Shown piece after piece: positions 26,980 to 35,591 of a DNA stretch of 64,000 nt (position 1 is the stretch's first letter; the number at the start of each line of letters is the position of its first letter). The DNA lies in the NCBI RefSeq assembly GCF_030845995.1, contig NZ_CP132719.1, positions 992,001-1,056,000 on the forward strand, read 5' to 3'. Position numbers and translations under genes: made by a program. Below the pieces are notes generated by a model. That model was given only the letters and a program-made list of their open reading frames with translations. It searched no databases and was not told where the DNA came from. The DNA comes from Geothrix sp. 21YS21S-4. Its GTDB lineage: Bacteria; Acidobacteriota; Holophagae; Holophagales; Holophagaceae.

Positions 26980-27633
26980 TCAGCGGAGACCGTGCCGGGC
27001 TTTGAAAGTCGGCCACTCGGCTTTTAGGCGGATGAAGGCCGCCGCGTCCGCGCACTGGAGGAAGGGGTTGCAGCGCCGCTCCCAGGCCAGGGTGGAGCTG
27101 GGCCGGGCGCCGTAGTCGTGGCCGGGCCACACGGTGGTTTCCGGCGGCCACTCCCGCAGCAGGCGCTGGAGGCTGTCCCACTCCGTGCGGGCGTCGGCAT
27201 CGCTGGCGGTGCCTCCGACCTTGCCCACGAAGAGGAGGTCACCGGTCAGCCCGGCATTCTCTTCTTCTACCAGGAACGCCAGGTGATCCGCGCAGTGCCC
27301 CGGGACGTGCCAGACCTTCAGTCCGAAGGCGCCGAACGCGATCCGCTCGCCGCCGCGCAAGAGGACGTCCACGGCGCCGGGATGTCCGGGTCCGCCCATC
27401 ACCGGCGCCCCGGTGAGCGCCCGGGCCGCCGCGTTGCCGCTCGAGTGATCCGCATGGCCGTGCGTGTTGAGGATCCCCCGGATCCGCAGCCCCTGCGCCT
27501 CCGCCCGTCCCACGGCGGCCTCGGGATCGAAGGACGGATCCACCAGCAGGCCCTCTCCCGCCTCCCGGTCCCCCAGCAGGTAGCCGAAGTTGCGATCGCC
27601 CCCCAGCCGCAGCTGCTCGAAGATGAACCGCAT
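26980..27633 (-). CDS. Metallo-beta-lactamase fold hydrolase (glyoxalase II-like)
   Basis: 217 residues. Metal ligands in THGHADHSSG, in HVPGHCADHLAFL, in GDLLFVGKVGGT and in PGHDYG. The closest groups are hydroxyacylglutathione hydrolases and persulfide dioxygenases, which share this fold; the sequence alone does not decide between thioester hydrolysis and sulfur oxidation. ATG 27633 has GGAGG just upstream; the longer open frame has no domain content. Divergent from the gntR gene. Confidence 0.85.
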   Translation of the reverse strand: MRFIFEQLRLGGDRNFGYLLGDREAGEGLLVDPSFDPEAAVGRAEAQGLRIRGILNTHGHADHSSGNAAARALTGAPVMGGPGHPGAVDVLLRGGERIAFGAFGLKVWHVPGHCADHLAFLVEEENAGLTGDLLFVGKVGGTASDADARTEWDSLQRLLREWPPETTVWPGHDYGARPSSTLAWERRCNPFLQCADAAAFIRLKAEWPTFKARHGLR

Positions 27634-27694
27634 GGAGCCTCCGCGTGAGAGGCCATTATGCGGCCGGCCCAAGGGGATCTTCGGCGGAGCGGGC

Positions 27695-27736
27695 TTGACG
27701 GATGGCGAATGCGATGTTATGTTGTTATAACGTCAT
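27695..27736 (+). promoter_or_regulatory. Promoter and operator of the GntR-TauE-DUF1634 operon
   Basis: -35 TTGACG (27695-27700), 17-bp spacer, -10 TATGTT (27718-27723). Over and just downstream of the -10 lies the imperfect palindrome ATG-TT-GTTATAAC-GT-CAT (27719-27736) with the perfect centre GTTATAAC. Its position implies repression by steric block, most simply by the GntR protein encoded 16 bp downstream. Confidence 0.75.
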
Positions 27737-27751
27737 GCCCAGGAGGGCGAG

Positions 27752-28498
27752 ATGCTGGATCCCGAGAGCCGCATGCCGCTGTACCACCAGGTGGAAAACC
27801 ACCTGCGCGAGGCGATCCGGCGCGGGCGGTGGAAGGTCGGCGAGGCCATCCCCCCGGAGCGGATCCTGATCGAGCAGTACGGCGTCAGCCGGATCACGAT
27901 CCGCCAAGCCCTGACGAATCTAGTCGCGGCGGGCTGGCTCGTCCGGAAGCACGGGCGGGGCACCTTCGTGGCGGGCGAGGAGGACCGGCCCATCACCGAA
28001 TCCCTGGCCAGCCTGACCGGGCACATCGAGGAGCTGCAGGGGCGGGGGCTGGATCCCCGGATCGAGGTGCTGGCGTTGGAAACCCGGACCATGGACGACG
28101 ATGTCGCGGAGGCGCTGCAGCGGCGTCCGGGCTCCGAGGGGTGGTACGTGCATCGGCTCGTCTCCGTGGACGACCTGCCGCTCATGCTCTCGACCGTCTG
28201 GCTCCCCTGCGACCTCGGGATCGGGCTGACCAGGGCCCTCGCGAAAGCCGAGGGGATGATCCCGCTGCTGATCCGCCACGGCCTCATGCCCCGCTTCGGC
28301 CGGCAGAGGATCGGGGCCATGAAGGCCGGGTCCCAGGAGGCCCGTCTCCTGGGCATCCGCAGCGGAGAGGCCGTCCTGCGGGTGAGCCGCATCCTGCACG
28401 GGGAGGATTCCCAGCCGCTGGTGTGGTTCCGGACGCTGTATCGCGCGGATCGCTACGAGTACGACATCGAACTGAGACGAATGGGAGCGAGACCATGA
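27752..28498 (+). CDS. GntR family transcriptional regulator (HutC subfamily, UTRA domain)
   Basis: 248 residues. Winged helix at about 8-75 (RIEQYGVSRITIRQALTNL-type recognition region, GTFVA wing), then a UTRA ligand domain similar to HutC/FarR. GGAGG lies 6 nt before ATG 27752. The gene overlaps the transporter start by 4 nt (ATGA). It most likely represses its own operon through the palindrome at 27719-27736 and is relieved by the anion or a derivative that the exporter handles (inference). Confidence 0.92.
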   Translation: MLDPESRMPLYHQVENHLREAIRRGRWKVGEAIPPERILIEQYGVSRITIRQALTNLVAAGWLVRKHGRGTFVAGEEDRPITESLASLTGHIEELQGRGLDPRIEVLALETRTMDDDVAEALQRRPGSEGWYVHRLVSVDDLPLMLSTVWLPCDLGIGLTRALAKAEGMIPLLIRHGLMPRFGRQRIGAMKAGSQEARLLGIRSGEAVLRVSRILHGEDSQPLVWFRTLYRADRYEYDIELRRMGARP

Positions 28499-29331
28499 TC
28501 CTGATGACCGTCAGCATCTTCCTCATCGCCATCTTCGCCGGCACGGCCGGCGCGATGCTGGGCCTGGGGGGCGGCATCATCATCGTGCCCGTCCTGACGC
28601 TCATCTTCGGCGTCTCCATGCGCACCGCCGTCGCCGCGTCGACCGTCTCCATCATCGCCACGTCCACGGGGGCCGCGGTGGCCTACCTCCAGGACCGCCT
28701 GTCGAACGTGCGGGTGGCCATGTGGCTGGAGATGGGCACCGCCACCGGGGCCCTCACGGGCGCGCTGGTCGCTGGCTTCGTCAACCAACGGCTGCTGTTC
28801 CTCCTGTTCGGCGGCCTGCTCGCCTATTCGGGCTGGAACATGTTCCGGACGCGCAGCGCCGAGCTGCTCCGGGACGTGGTGCCCGACCGGGTTTCGAAGG
28901 CCCTGCGACTGGGCGGGTCGTACCACGACCAGGTGCTCAACCGGCAGGTGGACTACGAGGTCACGCGGAGCATCCCGGGCCTGATCATCATGTACTTCTC
29001 GGGGGCCGCCGCCGGCCTCCTGGGGATCGGCGCGGGCATCTTCAAGGTGCCGGCCATGGACCAGGTAATGGGCCTGCCCTTTAAGGTCTCCACCGCCACT
29101 TCCAACTTCATGATCGGCGTGACGGCGGCTTCGGGCGCGGTGGTCTACTTCGTCCGTGGCGACGTGGATCCGCTGATCACGGGGCCCGTCGTGCTCGGCG
29201 TCCTTCTCGGCGCCCTGATCGGCGCGCGGCTGATGGTCCGGCTGAAGGCGGCCACCGTGCGCAAGCTCTTCATTCCCCTGGTGGCCTATACGGCCGTCGT
29301 GATGATCTACAAAGGTCTGGTGCGCCCATGA
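28495..29331 (+). CDS. TauE/SafE family anion transporter
   Basis: 278 residues. The family signature GAMLGLGGGIIIVPVL opens the protein and GLLGIGAGIFKVPAM opens the second repeat; about eight membrane helices with a cytoplasmic loop in between. Typical of the TauE/SafE subgroup that pairs with DUF1634. ATG overlaps the gntR stop (ATGA) and its own stop overlaps the DUF1634 start (ATGA), so the three proteins are translationally coupled. Substrate unknown; sulfite or an organosulfonate product is a reasonable guess. Confidence 0.92.
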   Translation: MILMTVSIFLIAIFAGTAGAMLGLGGGIIIVPVLTLIFGVSMRTAVAASTVSIIATSTGAAVAYLQDRLSNVRVAMWLEMGTATGALTGALVAGFVNQRLLFLLFGGLLAYSGWNMFRTRSAELLRDVVPDRVSKALRLGGSYHDQVLNRQVDYEVTRSIPGLIIMYFSGAAAGLLGIGAGIFKVPAMDQVMGLPFKVSTATSNFMIGVTAASGAVVYFVRGDVDPLITGPVVLGVLLGALIGARLMVRLKAATVRKLFIPLVAYTAVVMIYKGLVRP

Positions 29332-29639
29332 GCGATTCTGCAAACGCCGCTACCCCTCACATGATGATCGAGCTGATCCTGGCCCGGTGCCTGCGTATCG
29401 GTTCCATCGTCGCCGCGGCGCTGCTGGCGCTGGGTCTCGGCGTGATGGCGGCCACCGGCGCCCCCGTCGGGAAGAGCCTGATGACGGCGGGGCTGATCGC
29501 CCTGCTCCTGACGCCGGTCCTGCGCGTCCTCGTCGCCGCCATCGTCTTCGTGAAGGAGAAGGACTGGCTGTACGTCGCCTTCTGCCTGGTCGTCCTGTGC
29601 TCCCTCGCCGCCGGCGTGAAGTTCGGGCTGGTGGAATAG
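29328..29639 (+). CDS. DUF1634 membrane protein
   Basis: 103 residues with three membrane helices (about 23-43, 50-70, 80-98). DUF1634 proteins are regularly encoded right after TauE/SafE transporters and may be a subunit, but their role is not established. Coupled to the transporter by a 4-nt overlap. Confidence 0.85.
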   Translation: MSDSANAATPHMMIELILARCLRIGSIVAAALLALGLGVMAATGAPVGKSLMTAGLIALLLTPVLRVLVAAIVFVKEKDWLYVAFCLVVLCSLAAGVKFGLVE

Positions 29640-29665
29640 GGCGCTGAAGCCCATTCGTTCAGGGC

Positions 29666-30778
29666 TCAGAGCGTTCTCCGGAAGGTGCGGGCGGCGAGGT
29701 GCAGCGCTCCCGTTCCGATCAGCGCCAGGACGAGGACATCCAAGCCCACGGTGGCCAGGCCCACGTGCCTGAGCAGCACCGCGCGAAGCCCGTGGACGGC
29801 GTAGGTCATGGGGTTGATGCGGGAAATCAGGCGAAGCCAGCCCGGAAAGGCCTCCAGCGGATAGATGGCTCCGCTCGAGAAGTACAGCAGCGTGTTGAGC
29901 AGGCCCGAGAGCACCTTGGGCGTCATCGGATCGTCGAGTTGGCCCATCAGCAGGAACATGAGCGCATTGAACGCGAAACCGGCGGTCAGGATCAGCAGCA
30001 CCACCCACGCCAGCGAGAGGGGATGGAGCAGCAGGTTCACGCCGTCCAGGGCGGAGCCGAAGATGGCGACCAGCAGCCCGCAGATGCTCGCTTTCACCGT
30101 GCCCGCGAGCACCATCCCGCCGACCATGTCGATGCTGCGGATAGGCGTCACCAGGAATCCTTCGTGCACGCCCCGCATCCGGTCCTCGTTGTAGAGCATT
30201 CCGCCGCCGATCATCACGGACACGAAGATCGACAGGGAGATGATCCCCGGCAGCAGGAACCGGATGTAGCGGATGTAGGGAAAGACCTCCACGGTGTCGA
30301 GGGTGATCTCGGAGGACAGCCGCGGCGCGAAAGCCGGCGCATTCAGGGCGGTGACGACCTCCTGCATCTTCTGGCCGAGGGCCGCGCTCACGAAGGCGTC
30401 GCTGTTGTCGATGACGAGCCCGAGCCGCGGGGCGTCCCCCTTCAGGGTCCGCGCGCTGAATTGGGCGGGGATGATGATGGCGGCTTTCAGCTTTCCGGTC
30501 GCCACTGCCCGTTGGGCGACCTCCTCGTTTTCGATGTCCGTCGTCCGGAACGTGTCGGCGTTGACGGAGACGGATTGCAGCGCCGTCCTGAGTCGGACGG
30601 ACTGGCTCCCCCGGTCCAGGTCCACGATCCCGACGGGGCACTTGACGACCTTTCCCCCGAAGGCGTTGCCCATCAGGAGGAGCTGAATCAGCGGGCCCAG
30701 AAGCGCGACGTAGAGTAGCACCGGCGAATGGAAGAACTTGCGGAGCTCCCGCTCCGCGATGGCGAGCATGCCCATCAT
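29666..30778 (-). CDS. ABC-2 type permease
   Basis: 370 residues. N-terminal helix near 20-40, a large extracytoplasmic domain (about 50-180), then five helices, with the ABC-2 signature in FSSGAIYPLEAFPGWLRLI near the end. Matches YbhS/YbhR-type exporters. It is the last gene of tetR-hlyD-ATPase-permease. Its ATG overlaps the ATPase stop (ATGA). Only one permease is present where the E. coli ybh operon has two, so it probably works as a homodimer. Confidence 0.92.
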   Translation of the reverse strand: MMGMLAIAERELRKFFHSPVLLYVALLGPLIQLLLMGNAFGGKVVKCPVGIVDLDRGSQSVRLRTALQSVSVNADTFRTTDIENEEVAQRAVATGKLKAAIIIPAQFSARTLKGDAPRLGLVIDNSDAFVSAALGQKMQEVVTALNAPAFAPRLSSEITLDTVEVFPYIRYIRFLLPGIISLSIFVSVMIGGGMLYNEDRMRGVHEGFLVTPIRSIDMVGGMVLAGTVKASICGLLVAIFGSALDGVNLLLHPLSLAWVVLLILTAGFAFNALMFLLMGQLDDPMTPKVLSGLLNTLLYFSSGAIYPLEAFPGWLRLISRINPMTYAVHGLRAVLLRHVGLATVGLDVLVLALIGTGALHLAARTFRRTL

Positions 30779-31773
30779 GGGCCCTCCTTCCGGCGCCCGT
30801 GGGAAGCGCCCTGGCCCTTGTCGGCGATCACGTGCCCTGTGAAGTGGACGAAGACGTCGTCCAGCGTCGTCGGTTTGACCGCGATGGATGCCAGTTCCAC
30901 GCCCGACCGCAGGGACAGGTCCAGGAGATCGGTGATGGTCTTCGAGCCGTTCCGGGCGCGCAGTTGGAACGTGGCGTCCTCGAGTTGCCTCAGATCCTGA
31001 ATCTCCGGAAGCCTCCCCAACTCCGACAGCCACTGCGGCGGCGCGGATTTGAACGCCACTTCCACGAGCGTTCCGCCGGGGACGCTCTTTTTGAGGTTGT
31101 TCGCCGTATCCAGCGCCACGAGCGTTCCCTGGTCCACGATGGCGATCCGACCGCAGAGGAAGTCCGCCTCGTCCATGTAGTGGGTGGTCAGGAGCATGGT
31201 GATGCCGCGCTCCTGATTGAGCCGCTTGAGGAGTTCCCAGACGCGCACGCGCGACACGGGATCCAGGCCGGTGGTGGGCTCGTCGAGGAAGAAGACCTTG
31301 GGGCTGTGGATCAGTCCCCGGGCGATCTCCATGCGGCGGCGCATGCCTCCCGACAGCGTCTTCACCATGGCCTTGCGCTTGGGCACCAGGTCGACGGCCT
31401 CGAGCAGCTCCTCGATGTTTTTCTTCCGGGGGGCGCTCCCGACGCCGTACAGCTTCGCGTAGATGGAGAGGTTCTCCTCCACGGTGAGATCGGTGTCGCT
31501 GGTCATCGCCTGGGGGAGCACGCCGATGCTCTTCCTGACGGCGTCGGGAGCGGCGGTGACGCTGTGCCCGTCGATGAGGACCTCGCCTGCCGTGAGGGGC
31601 ATCAGCGCTGTCATCATCCGGATCAGGGTGCTCTTGCCCGCGCCGTTGGGGCCAAGCAACCCCAGCACCTCTCCGGGGTTCACGTGGAAGCTCACGCCCT
31701 TGACGGCCTCGAACCCCCCGAAGCGCTTCACCACGTGGTTCACGTGAATGGAACCGGGATCGACGGAAGTCAT
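30775..31773 (-). CDS. ABC transporter ATP-binding protein (drug/DrrA-YbhF type)
   Basis: 332 residues, a single nucleotide-binding domain. Walker A GPNGAGKST near 46-54, signature LSGGMRRRMEIARG, Walker B VFFLDEPTTGLDP and H-loop LLTTHYMDEAD, followed by the C-terminal regulatory extension of the DrrA group. It energises the ABC-2 permease. Coupled on both sides by ATGA overlaps. Confidence 0.94.
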   Translation of the reverse strand: MTSVDPGSIHVNHVVKRFGGFEAVKGVSFHVNPGEVLGLLGPNGAGKSTLIRMMTALMPLTAGEVLIDGHSVTAAPDAVRKSIGVLPQAMTSDTDLTVEENLSIYAKLYGVGSAPRKKNIEELLEAVDLVPKRKAMVKTLSGGMRRRMEIARGLIHSPKVFFLDEPTTGLDPVSRVRVWELLKRLNQERGITMLLTTHYMDEADFLCGRIAIVDQGTLVALDTANNLKKSVPGGTLVEVAFKSAPPQWLSELGRLPEIQDLRQLEDATFQLRARNGSKTITDLLDLSLRSGVELASIAVKPTTLDDVFVHFTGHVIADKGQGASHGRRKEGP

Positions 31774-32843
31774 CCCCGCCTCCGCATCGAGGCCGGAATC
31801 ACCGCTTCCGCGGTCATGCCGGGGACGAACCGGCCGCCCGGGTTGGGAATGAGGAGCTTGAGGCGGATGCAGCGGATGTCCCGTTTCTCGCTGCTCACAT
31901 CCCGCTGGGTCGCGAACTCCGCTTCCGTCGCCTTGGCGATCACGCGCCCGTCGATGCGCGACCCGCCCGGCATCCGCACCGCCAGCACGTCGCCGACCTT
32001 CACGTGGTCGGCTTCGGTCTCGGGAAGGGAGACGTAGACCCAGGTCTGGCTGAGGTCCACGAGCGCGACCACCGGAGCGCCCGCCGAGACCACTTCGCCT
32101 TCGCGGACCACCACGGTCGAGATCCGTCCGCTCACGGGGGCGTGGAGCCGCGTGTAGCCCAACCTGGCCTCCGATTCGGAAGTCACGGCCCGGGCCGACC
32201 GCAGTTGGCCTTCCACCGAGGTCACGGTCCGCCTGGCCGCCTGGGCCTGGAACTCCCGCGATTTCGCGGCCTGGAGGGCGGCCTTGGCCTGTTCCACGGC
32301 CTTCTCCGCGGACCGCTCGCGGGCCTGAAGGGCTTCCAGGCTCTGCTGCGCGGTCTCCTGGTCCTGGAGCGACATCGCCCCCTGCCGAGCGAGGGCGATT
32401 GTGCGTTGCGTGAGGCCCTCCTGGCGTTTCCGGTTCGCGGCGGCTTCCGCGGAGGAAGCCACGGCCATGTCCAGGGCGGCCCCGGCATTGGCCACGCCGC
32501 TGGTGACTTCCCCCAGGGTGCTCAGGGCCGAAGCCTGGGCCGCCTGCAACTGGCTTTCGAGGCTTCCCGCCTGGGCGCTGCTGGAATCGTGGGCCGCAGC
32601 CAACTCGCGGCCTTCCAGGAGGGCGATCAGCTCGCCCGCCTGAACTTCCTGGCCCTCTCCCACGAACAGCTTCTCGACCCGGCCCGTGACTTGGGGACTC
32701 ACCAGCACCTGGTGGGCGTCCACGGTGCCGACCAGGTTCAGATCCGAGACGTGGAACGCCGTATACGTGCCTGCCGCGACACCAAGCGCGACAAGGGTGA
32801 GGGCGATTCCGTACAGACGCTTCCTGTTGCCAAGCAGATTCAT
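31770..32843 (-). CDS. HlyD/YbhG-type membrane fusion protein
   Basis: 357 residues. One N-terminal membrane helix (about 11-30), a biotinyl-lipoyl-like half (VSPQVTGRVEKLFVGEGQEV), a long alanine/glutamine-rich coiled-coil hairpin (about 90-215), then the second lipoyl half LHAPVSGRISTVVVREGEVV and a beta-barrel. It should connect the ABC-2 exporter to an outer-membrane channel. The TolC partner is not in the window. Confidence 0.92.
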   Translation of the reverse strand: MNLLGNRKRLYGIALTLVALGVAAGTYTAFHVSDLNLVGTVDAHQVLVSPQVTGRVEKLFVGEGQEVQAGELIALLEGRELAAAHDSSSAQAGSLESQLQAAQASALSTLGEVTSGVANAGAALDMAVASSAEAAANRKRQEGLTQRTIALARQGAMSLQDQETAQQSLEALQARERSAEKAVEQAKAALQAAKSREFQAQAARRTVTSVEGQLRSARAVTSESEARLGYTRLHAPVSGRISTVVVREGEVVSAGAPVVALVDLSQTWVYVSLPETEADHVKVGDVLAVRMPGGSRIDGRVIAKATEAEFATQRDVSSEKRDIRCIRLKLLIPNPGGRFVPGMTAEAVIPASMRRRG

Positions 32844-32956
32844 GGCTAGCTCCGAACATGGATTGACGGGTGGGTTGTAAGGCTGCCTACGCGAGCCCCA
32901 GGCCGCCCACCCCGAATGGAGGGCCGGTGGATCGAGTTGGCGAGAGTCGATGGAGC

Positions 32957-33580
32957 TTAGGGACGAAGCCCCTTGATGACGCAGGCGAACGCCTTCTCAA
33001 TGAGGAGGCCATCGACCTGCGCGGGACTTTCATGCAGGGGCTTCGACCGGTCCGGCACCCACCTCAGCATGGAATAGAGGGGCCCGTAGGCGAGCGACCA
33101 GTAGAGGTCCCGGGGGAAGTTCTCGTGGACGGACGGGCCCAGGCCGAAATCGGTCAGTTCCCCCCGCTTGATGGCTTCCAGGACGTAGGTCATCGCGATT
33201 TCAGCCAGGGCCGCGGGCATCCGGCCCATGTGCTTCTCGTGAAGCGGCGAGTGCCTCACCTGCTGGACGAACTGCCATTCCAGAGGGTGCTGCTGGAAAA
33301 AGAGGACTCGGTTGTTCCACTGCCGCCAGAGTTCCGCTTCGAACGGCGCCTCCGGAACGAAGCCCGCCAGCTGGAGTTCGCTCCACGCCGTGACCTGCTC
33401 CTGCCAGAGCTGGAAGATCAGGTCCTCTTTGTCCTTGAAGTAGATGTAGAGCGTGGCGGGAGACACCCCCGCGGCCTTGGCCAGCTTCTGCATCGAAAAC
33501 CCGTCGAAGCCCTCGAGTACGAGCAGCTCAAGCGCGCACCGGCGGATCTTCTCGATTTTGGCTTGGTCTCTGGGGCGCAT
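32957..33580 (-). CDS. TetR family transcriptional regulator
   Basis: 207 residues. Helix-turn-helix at about 20-55 (MQKLAKAAGVSPATLYIYFK), then a ligand domain rich in Trp and aromatic residues. ATG 33580 was chosen: the longer frame begins with TTG at 33607, which falls within the -10 element. It is the first gene of the efflux operon and likely represses it via the palindrome in the promoter. The arrangement resembles E. coli cecR-ybhGFSR. Confidence 0.9.
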   Translation of the reverse strand: MRPRDQAKIEKIRRCALELLVLEGFDGFSMQKLAKAAGVSPATLYIYFKDKEDLIFQLWQEQVTAWSELQLAGFVPEAPFEAELWRQWNNRVLFFQQHPLEWQFVQQVRHSPLHEKHMGRMPAALAEIAMTYVLEAIKRGELTDFGLGPSVHENFPRDLYWSLAYGPLYSMLRWVPDRSKPLHESPAQVDGLLIEKAFACVIKGLRP

Positions 33581-33606
33581 CGTCTCTCTCGTTCCTCGCT
33601 TTATCA

Positions 33607-33634
33607 ATAATAAACGAACATTCGCTCATTTCAA
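33607..33634 (-). promoter_or_regulatory. Promoter/operator of the tetR-hlyD-ABC operon
   Basis: On the minus strand: -35 TTGAAA, 16-bp spacer, -10 TATTAT. The spacer holds the palindrome CGAA-TG-TTCG (33615-33624), as in many TetR operators. A second palindrome, CAAAT-GAAT-ATTTG, lies upstream at 33664-33677. The whole stretch is AT-rich against a GC-rich background. Confidence 0.72.
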
Positions 33635-33726
33635 GATGGAGAAAATAAATTTTCAACTCTATTCAAATGAATATTTGTAGGTGGAGAGAGGGGTTCTCGG
33701 AGGGCTCAGGGCTGTGCCCCATCCCA

Positions 33727-33751
33727 CGAAAACGCCCCGCAGAGCGGGGCG
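33727..33751 (-). terminator. Terminator of tRNA-Ser (CGA)
   Basis: Perfect 8-bp stem CGCCCCGC/GCGGGGCG with a 3-nt loop just downstream of the minus-strand tRNA, followed by TTTTCG on that strand. Confidence 0.85.
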
Positions 33752-33756
33752 CAGTC

Positions 33757-33846
33757 TGGCGGAGAGAGAGGGATTCGAACCCCCGTTGAGGTCACCCCCA
33801 AACCTGATTTCGAGTCAGGCGCCTTCAACCGCTCGGCCATCTCTCC
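33757..33846 (-). tRNA. tRNA-Ser (CGA)
   Basis: 90 nt with encoded CCA. Acceptor GGAGAGA/TCTCTCC, anticodon stem CCTGA/TCAGG with loop CTCGAAA giving anticodon CGA, a long variable arm, and the TTCGAAT T-loop. Confidence 0.96.
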
Positions 33847-33898
33847 GGATCGTCCAGTCTAGCAAACCGGGGGCTAGAATCCAGCGCGGGAGGTCGGG

Positions 33899-34978
33899 AT
33901 GGCTTCGAGGTGGCGGCTGGGGCTGGCGGCGGCGGTATGCGTGGCGGCGGCGGGGCAGGGGGACGCGGGGCTGACGGATGGGGCGGCGGACCGGTTCGCG
34001 GCGCTGGCGCTGAGGTGCGCGCGGCAGGAATATCCGAACAAGCTGGACCACGTGATGAACGGCGCTGCGGAGGTCCAATCGCCCCGGGCGCTCCATCCGG
34101 CCTTCTACGGCTGCTTCGACTGGCATTCTTCGGTGCACGGCCACTGGATGCTGGTCCGGCTGCTGCGGACCCACCCCGGGATGGCGCGCGCGGCCGACAT
34201 CCGGGCGGTATTGGACGAGAATCTGACGCCGGAATCCATCGCTGCGGAGGTGGCCTATTTCGCGCAGCCGGGCCGCCGCAGTTTCGAGCGCACCTACGGG
34301 TGGGCCTGGCTGCTCAAGCTGGCGGCGGAACTGAGGAGCTGGGACGCGCCCGAAGCCCAGCGCTGGGCCGCGGCGCTGCAGCCGCTGGCGGACCGGGTGG
34401 CCGCCGTGTACCTGGAGTTCCTGCCGAAGCAGACCTATCCGATCCGCACCGGGGTTCATCCCAATTCGGCCTTCAGTCTGGATCTGGCCCTGGATTACGC
34501 GCGGGCGGCGAATGACGGCCCGCTGGAGGCGGTCCTTCTCGACCGGGCGCGGACCTGGTTCGGAAAGGATCGCCGGGGTCCGTTGGTGTGGGAGCCGGGC
34601 GGGGAGGACTTCCTGTCGCCCTGCCTGGAAGAGGCGGCCCTGATGGCGAAGGTCCTGCCCCCGCGCCGGTTCGCGGCTTGGCTCGACGGCTTCCTCCCGG
34701 GGCTGCCCAGCGGCCTCGCCCCGGCGGAGGTCTCGGACCGCACGGATCCCAAGATCGTGCACCTGGACGGGCTGAATCTCAGCCGGGCGCGGGCCCTGTA
34801 TGCGCTGGCCCGGACGTTCGGGCCGAAGGATCCCCGGCGGGCGGCCCTGATGCGGTCGGCCGAGCGCCATTCGCAGGCGTCGCTGCCCCACTTGGCCAGC
34901 GGCAGCTACGAGGGGGAGCACTGGCTCGCCACCTTCGCGGTCCGGATGCTGGAGGAGGCCCGGGCCGAGGAGAAATGA
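33899..34978 (+). CDS. DUF2891 family protein, exported
   Basis: 359 residues. A short signal peptide (LGLAAAVCVAAAG) is followed by an all-helical (alpha/alpha) domain. Conserved family segments are HPAFYGCFDWHSSVHGHW near 64-81, then GVHPNSAFSL, and GGEDFLSPCLEEA. The many conserved Trp/His/Glu residues suggest a glycan- or sugar-active enzyme, but no activity is established. Its stop overlaps the next ATG (ATGA), which ties it to the metal cluster by position; whether by function is unclear. Confidence 0.85.
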   Translation: MASRWRLGLAAAVCVAAAGQGDAGLTDGAADRFAALALRCARQEYPNKLDHVMNGAAEVQSPRALHPAFYGCFDWHSSVHGHWMLVRLLRTHPGMARAADIRAVLDENLTPESIAAEVAYFAQPGRRSFERTYGWAWLLKLAAELRSWDAPEAQRWAAALQPLADRVAAVYLEFLPKQTYPIRTGVHPNSAFSLDLALDYARAANDGPLEAVLLDRARTWFGKDRRGPLVWEPGGEDFLSPCLEEAALMAKVLPPRRFAAWLDGFLPGLPSGLAPAEVSDRTDPKIVHLDGLNLSRARALYALARTFGPKDPRRAALMRSAERHSQASLPHLASGSYEGEHWLATFAVRMLEEARAEEK

Positions 34979-35415
34979 GCCCTTCGGTGCCCTGGATCAC
35001 ATCGCCGGAAGATTTGCTTGCGCGTCTAGAGACTGTGTCTCATTATTTGGCCCAGCGGGGCCTCCCAATGCGCGATTACATCCATCACATCCCGGGCAGA
35101 TTGCGTATCAAGGGCGCGGGCCTGCGCCAGCCTCAACGGCATCTCGAAGCCCTGCGCGCCCTCGAGGGCGTGGAGAGCGCCACGTTCAACGCGGCGGCGG
35201 GCTCTCTGCTGATCACCTACGTGCCGGCGGAAGGGCGCGGAGAGTGGATCCTCAACGAGATGGTCGCCATGGGCGTTCTGGCCGGCCGGCCCTCCGCCGC
35301 GAAGCCCGCGGCGCCGCCGAAACTGGCGTCCCTCCTGTTCAAGACCCTCGCCGGGGAAGTGGTGGGGAAGCGCATTCCGATGGGGTTGGGCAAGGTCCTG
35401 ATCGCGCTGGTCTGA
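34975..35415 (+). CDS. HMA_2-like domain protein
   Basis: 146 residues. A ferredoxin-like heavy-metal-associated type domain with the motif HHIPGRLRIKG at 37-47 and strand ESATFNAAAGSLLITY, lacking the CxxC of classical HMA domains. A Pro/Ala linker and a basic, mildly hydrophobic tail follow. The same H-x2-[PR]-G-R-[LI]-R-[IV] motif recurs in the next gene and in the P-type ATPase N-terminus. The start at 34975 gives an ATGA overlap with the previous gene; an internal ATG at 35068 just before the domain is a possible alternative. Probable role: metal delivery or regulation of the ATPase (inference). Confidence 0.75.
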   Translation: MSPSVPWITSPEDLLARLETVSHYLAQRGLPMRDYIHHIPGRLRIKGAGLRQPQRHLEALRALEGVESATFNAAAGSLLITYVPAEGRGEWILNEMVAMGVLAGRPSAAKPAAPPKLASLLFKTLAGEVVGKRIPMGLGKVLIALV

Positions 35416-35591
35416 GCGAAAAAAGAACCTGATAAAGCGTCGCAGATCCAGGAGCGGCGCGGGAAAGCGAGGCTCCGCCTCGCTGGTGGAATTTCCTTAA
35501 CTCCCGGAATCGGTTTGGACGAAGATGGGGGAGCAACCCCATTCCGCAGGAGCCGCGATCGTTCCTGCGTAGCTCGTCATCCGGAGAGCAC

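Noticed and set aside
33681-33974. 97-residue plus frame over tRNA-Ser (CGA)
   Set aside because: Reads through a terminator and the tRNA, then Arg/Gly-rich shadow.
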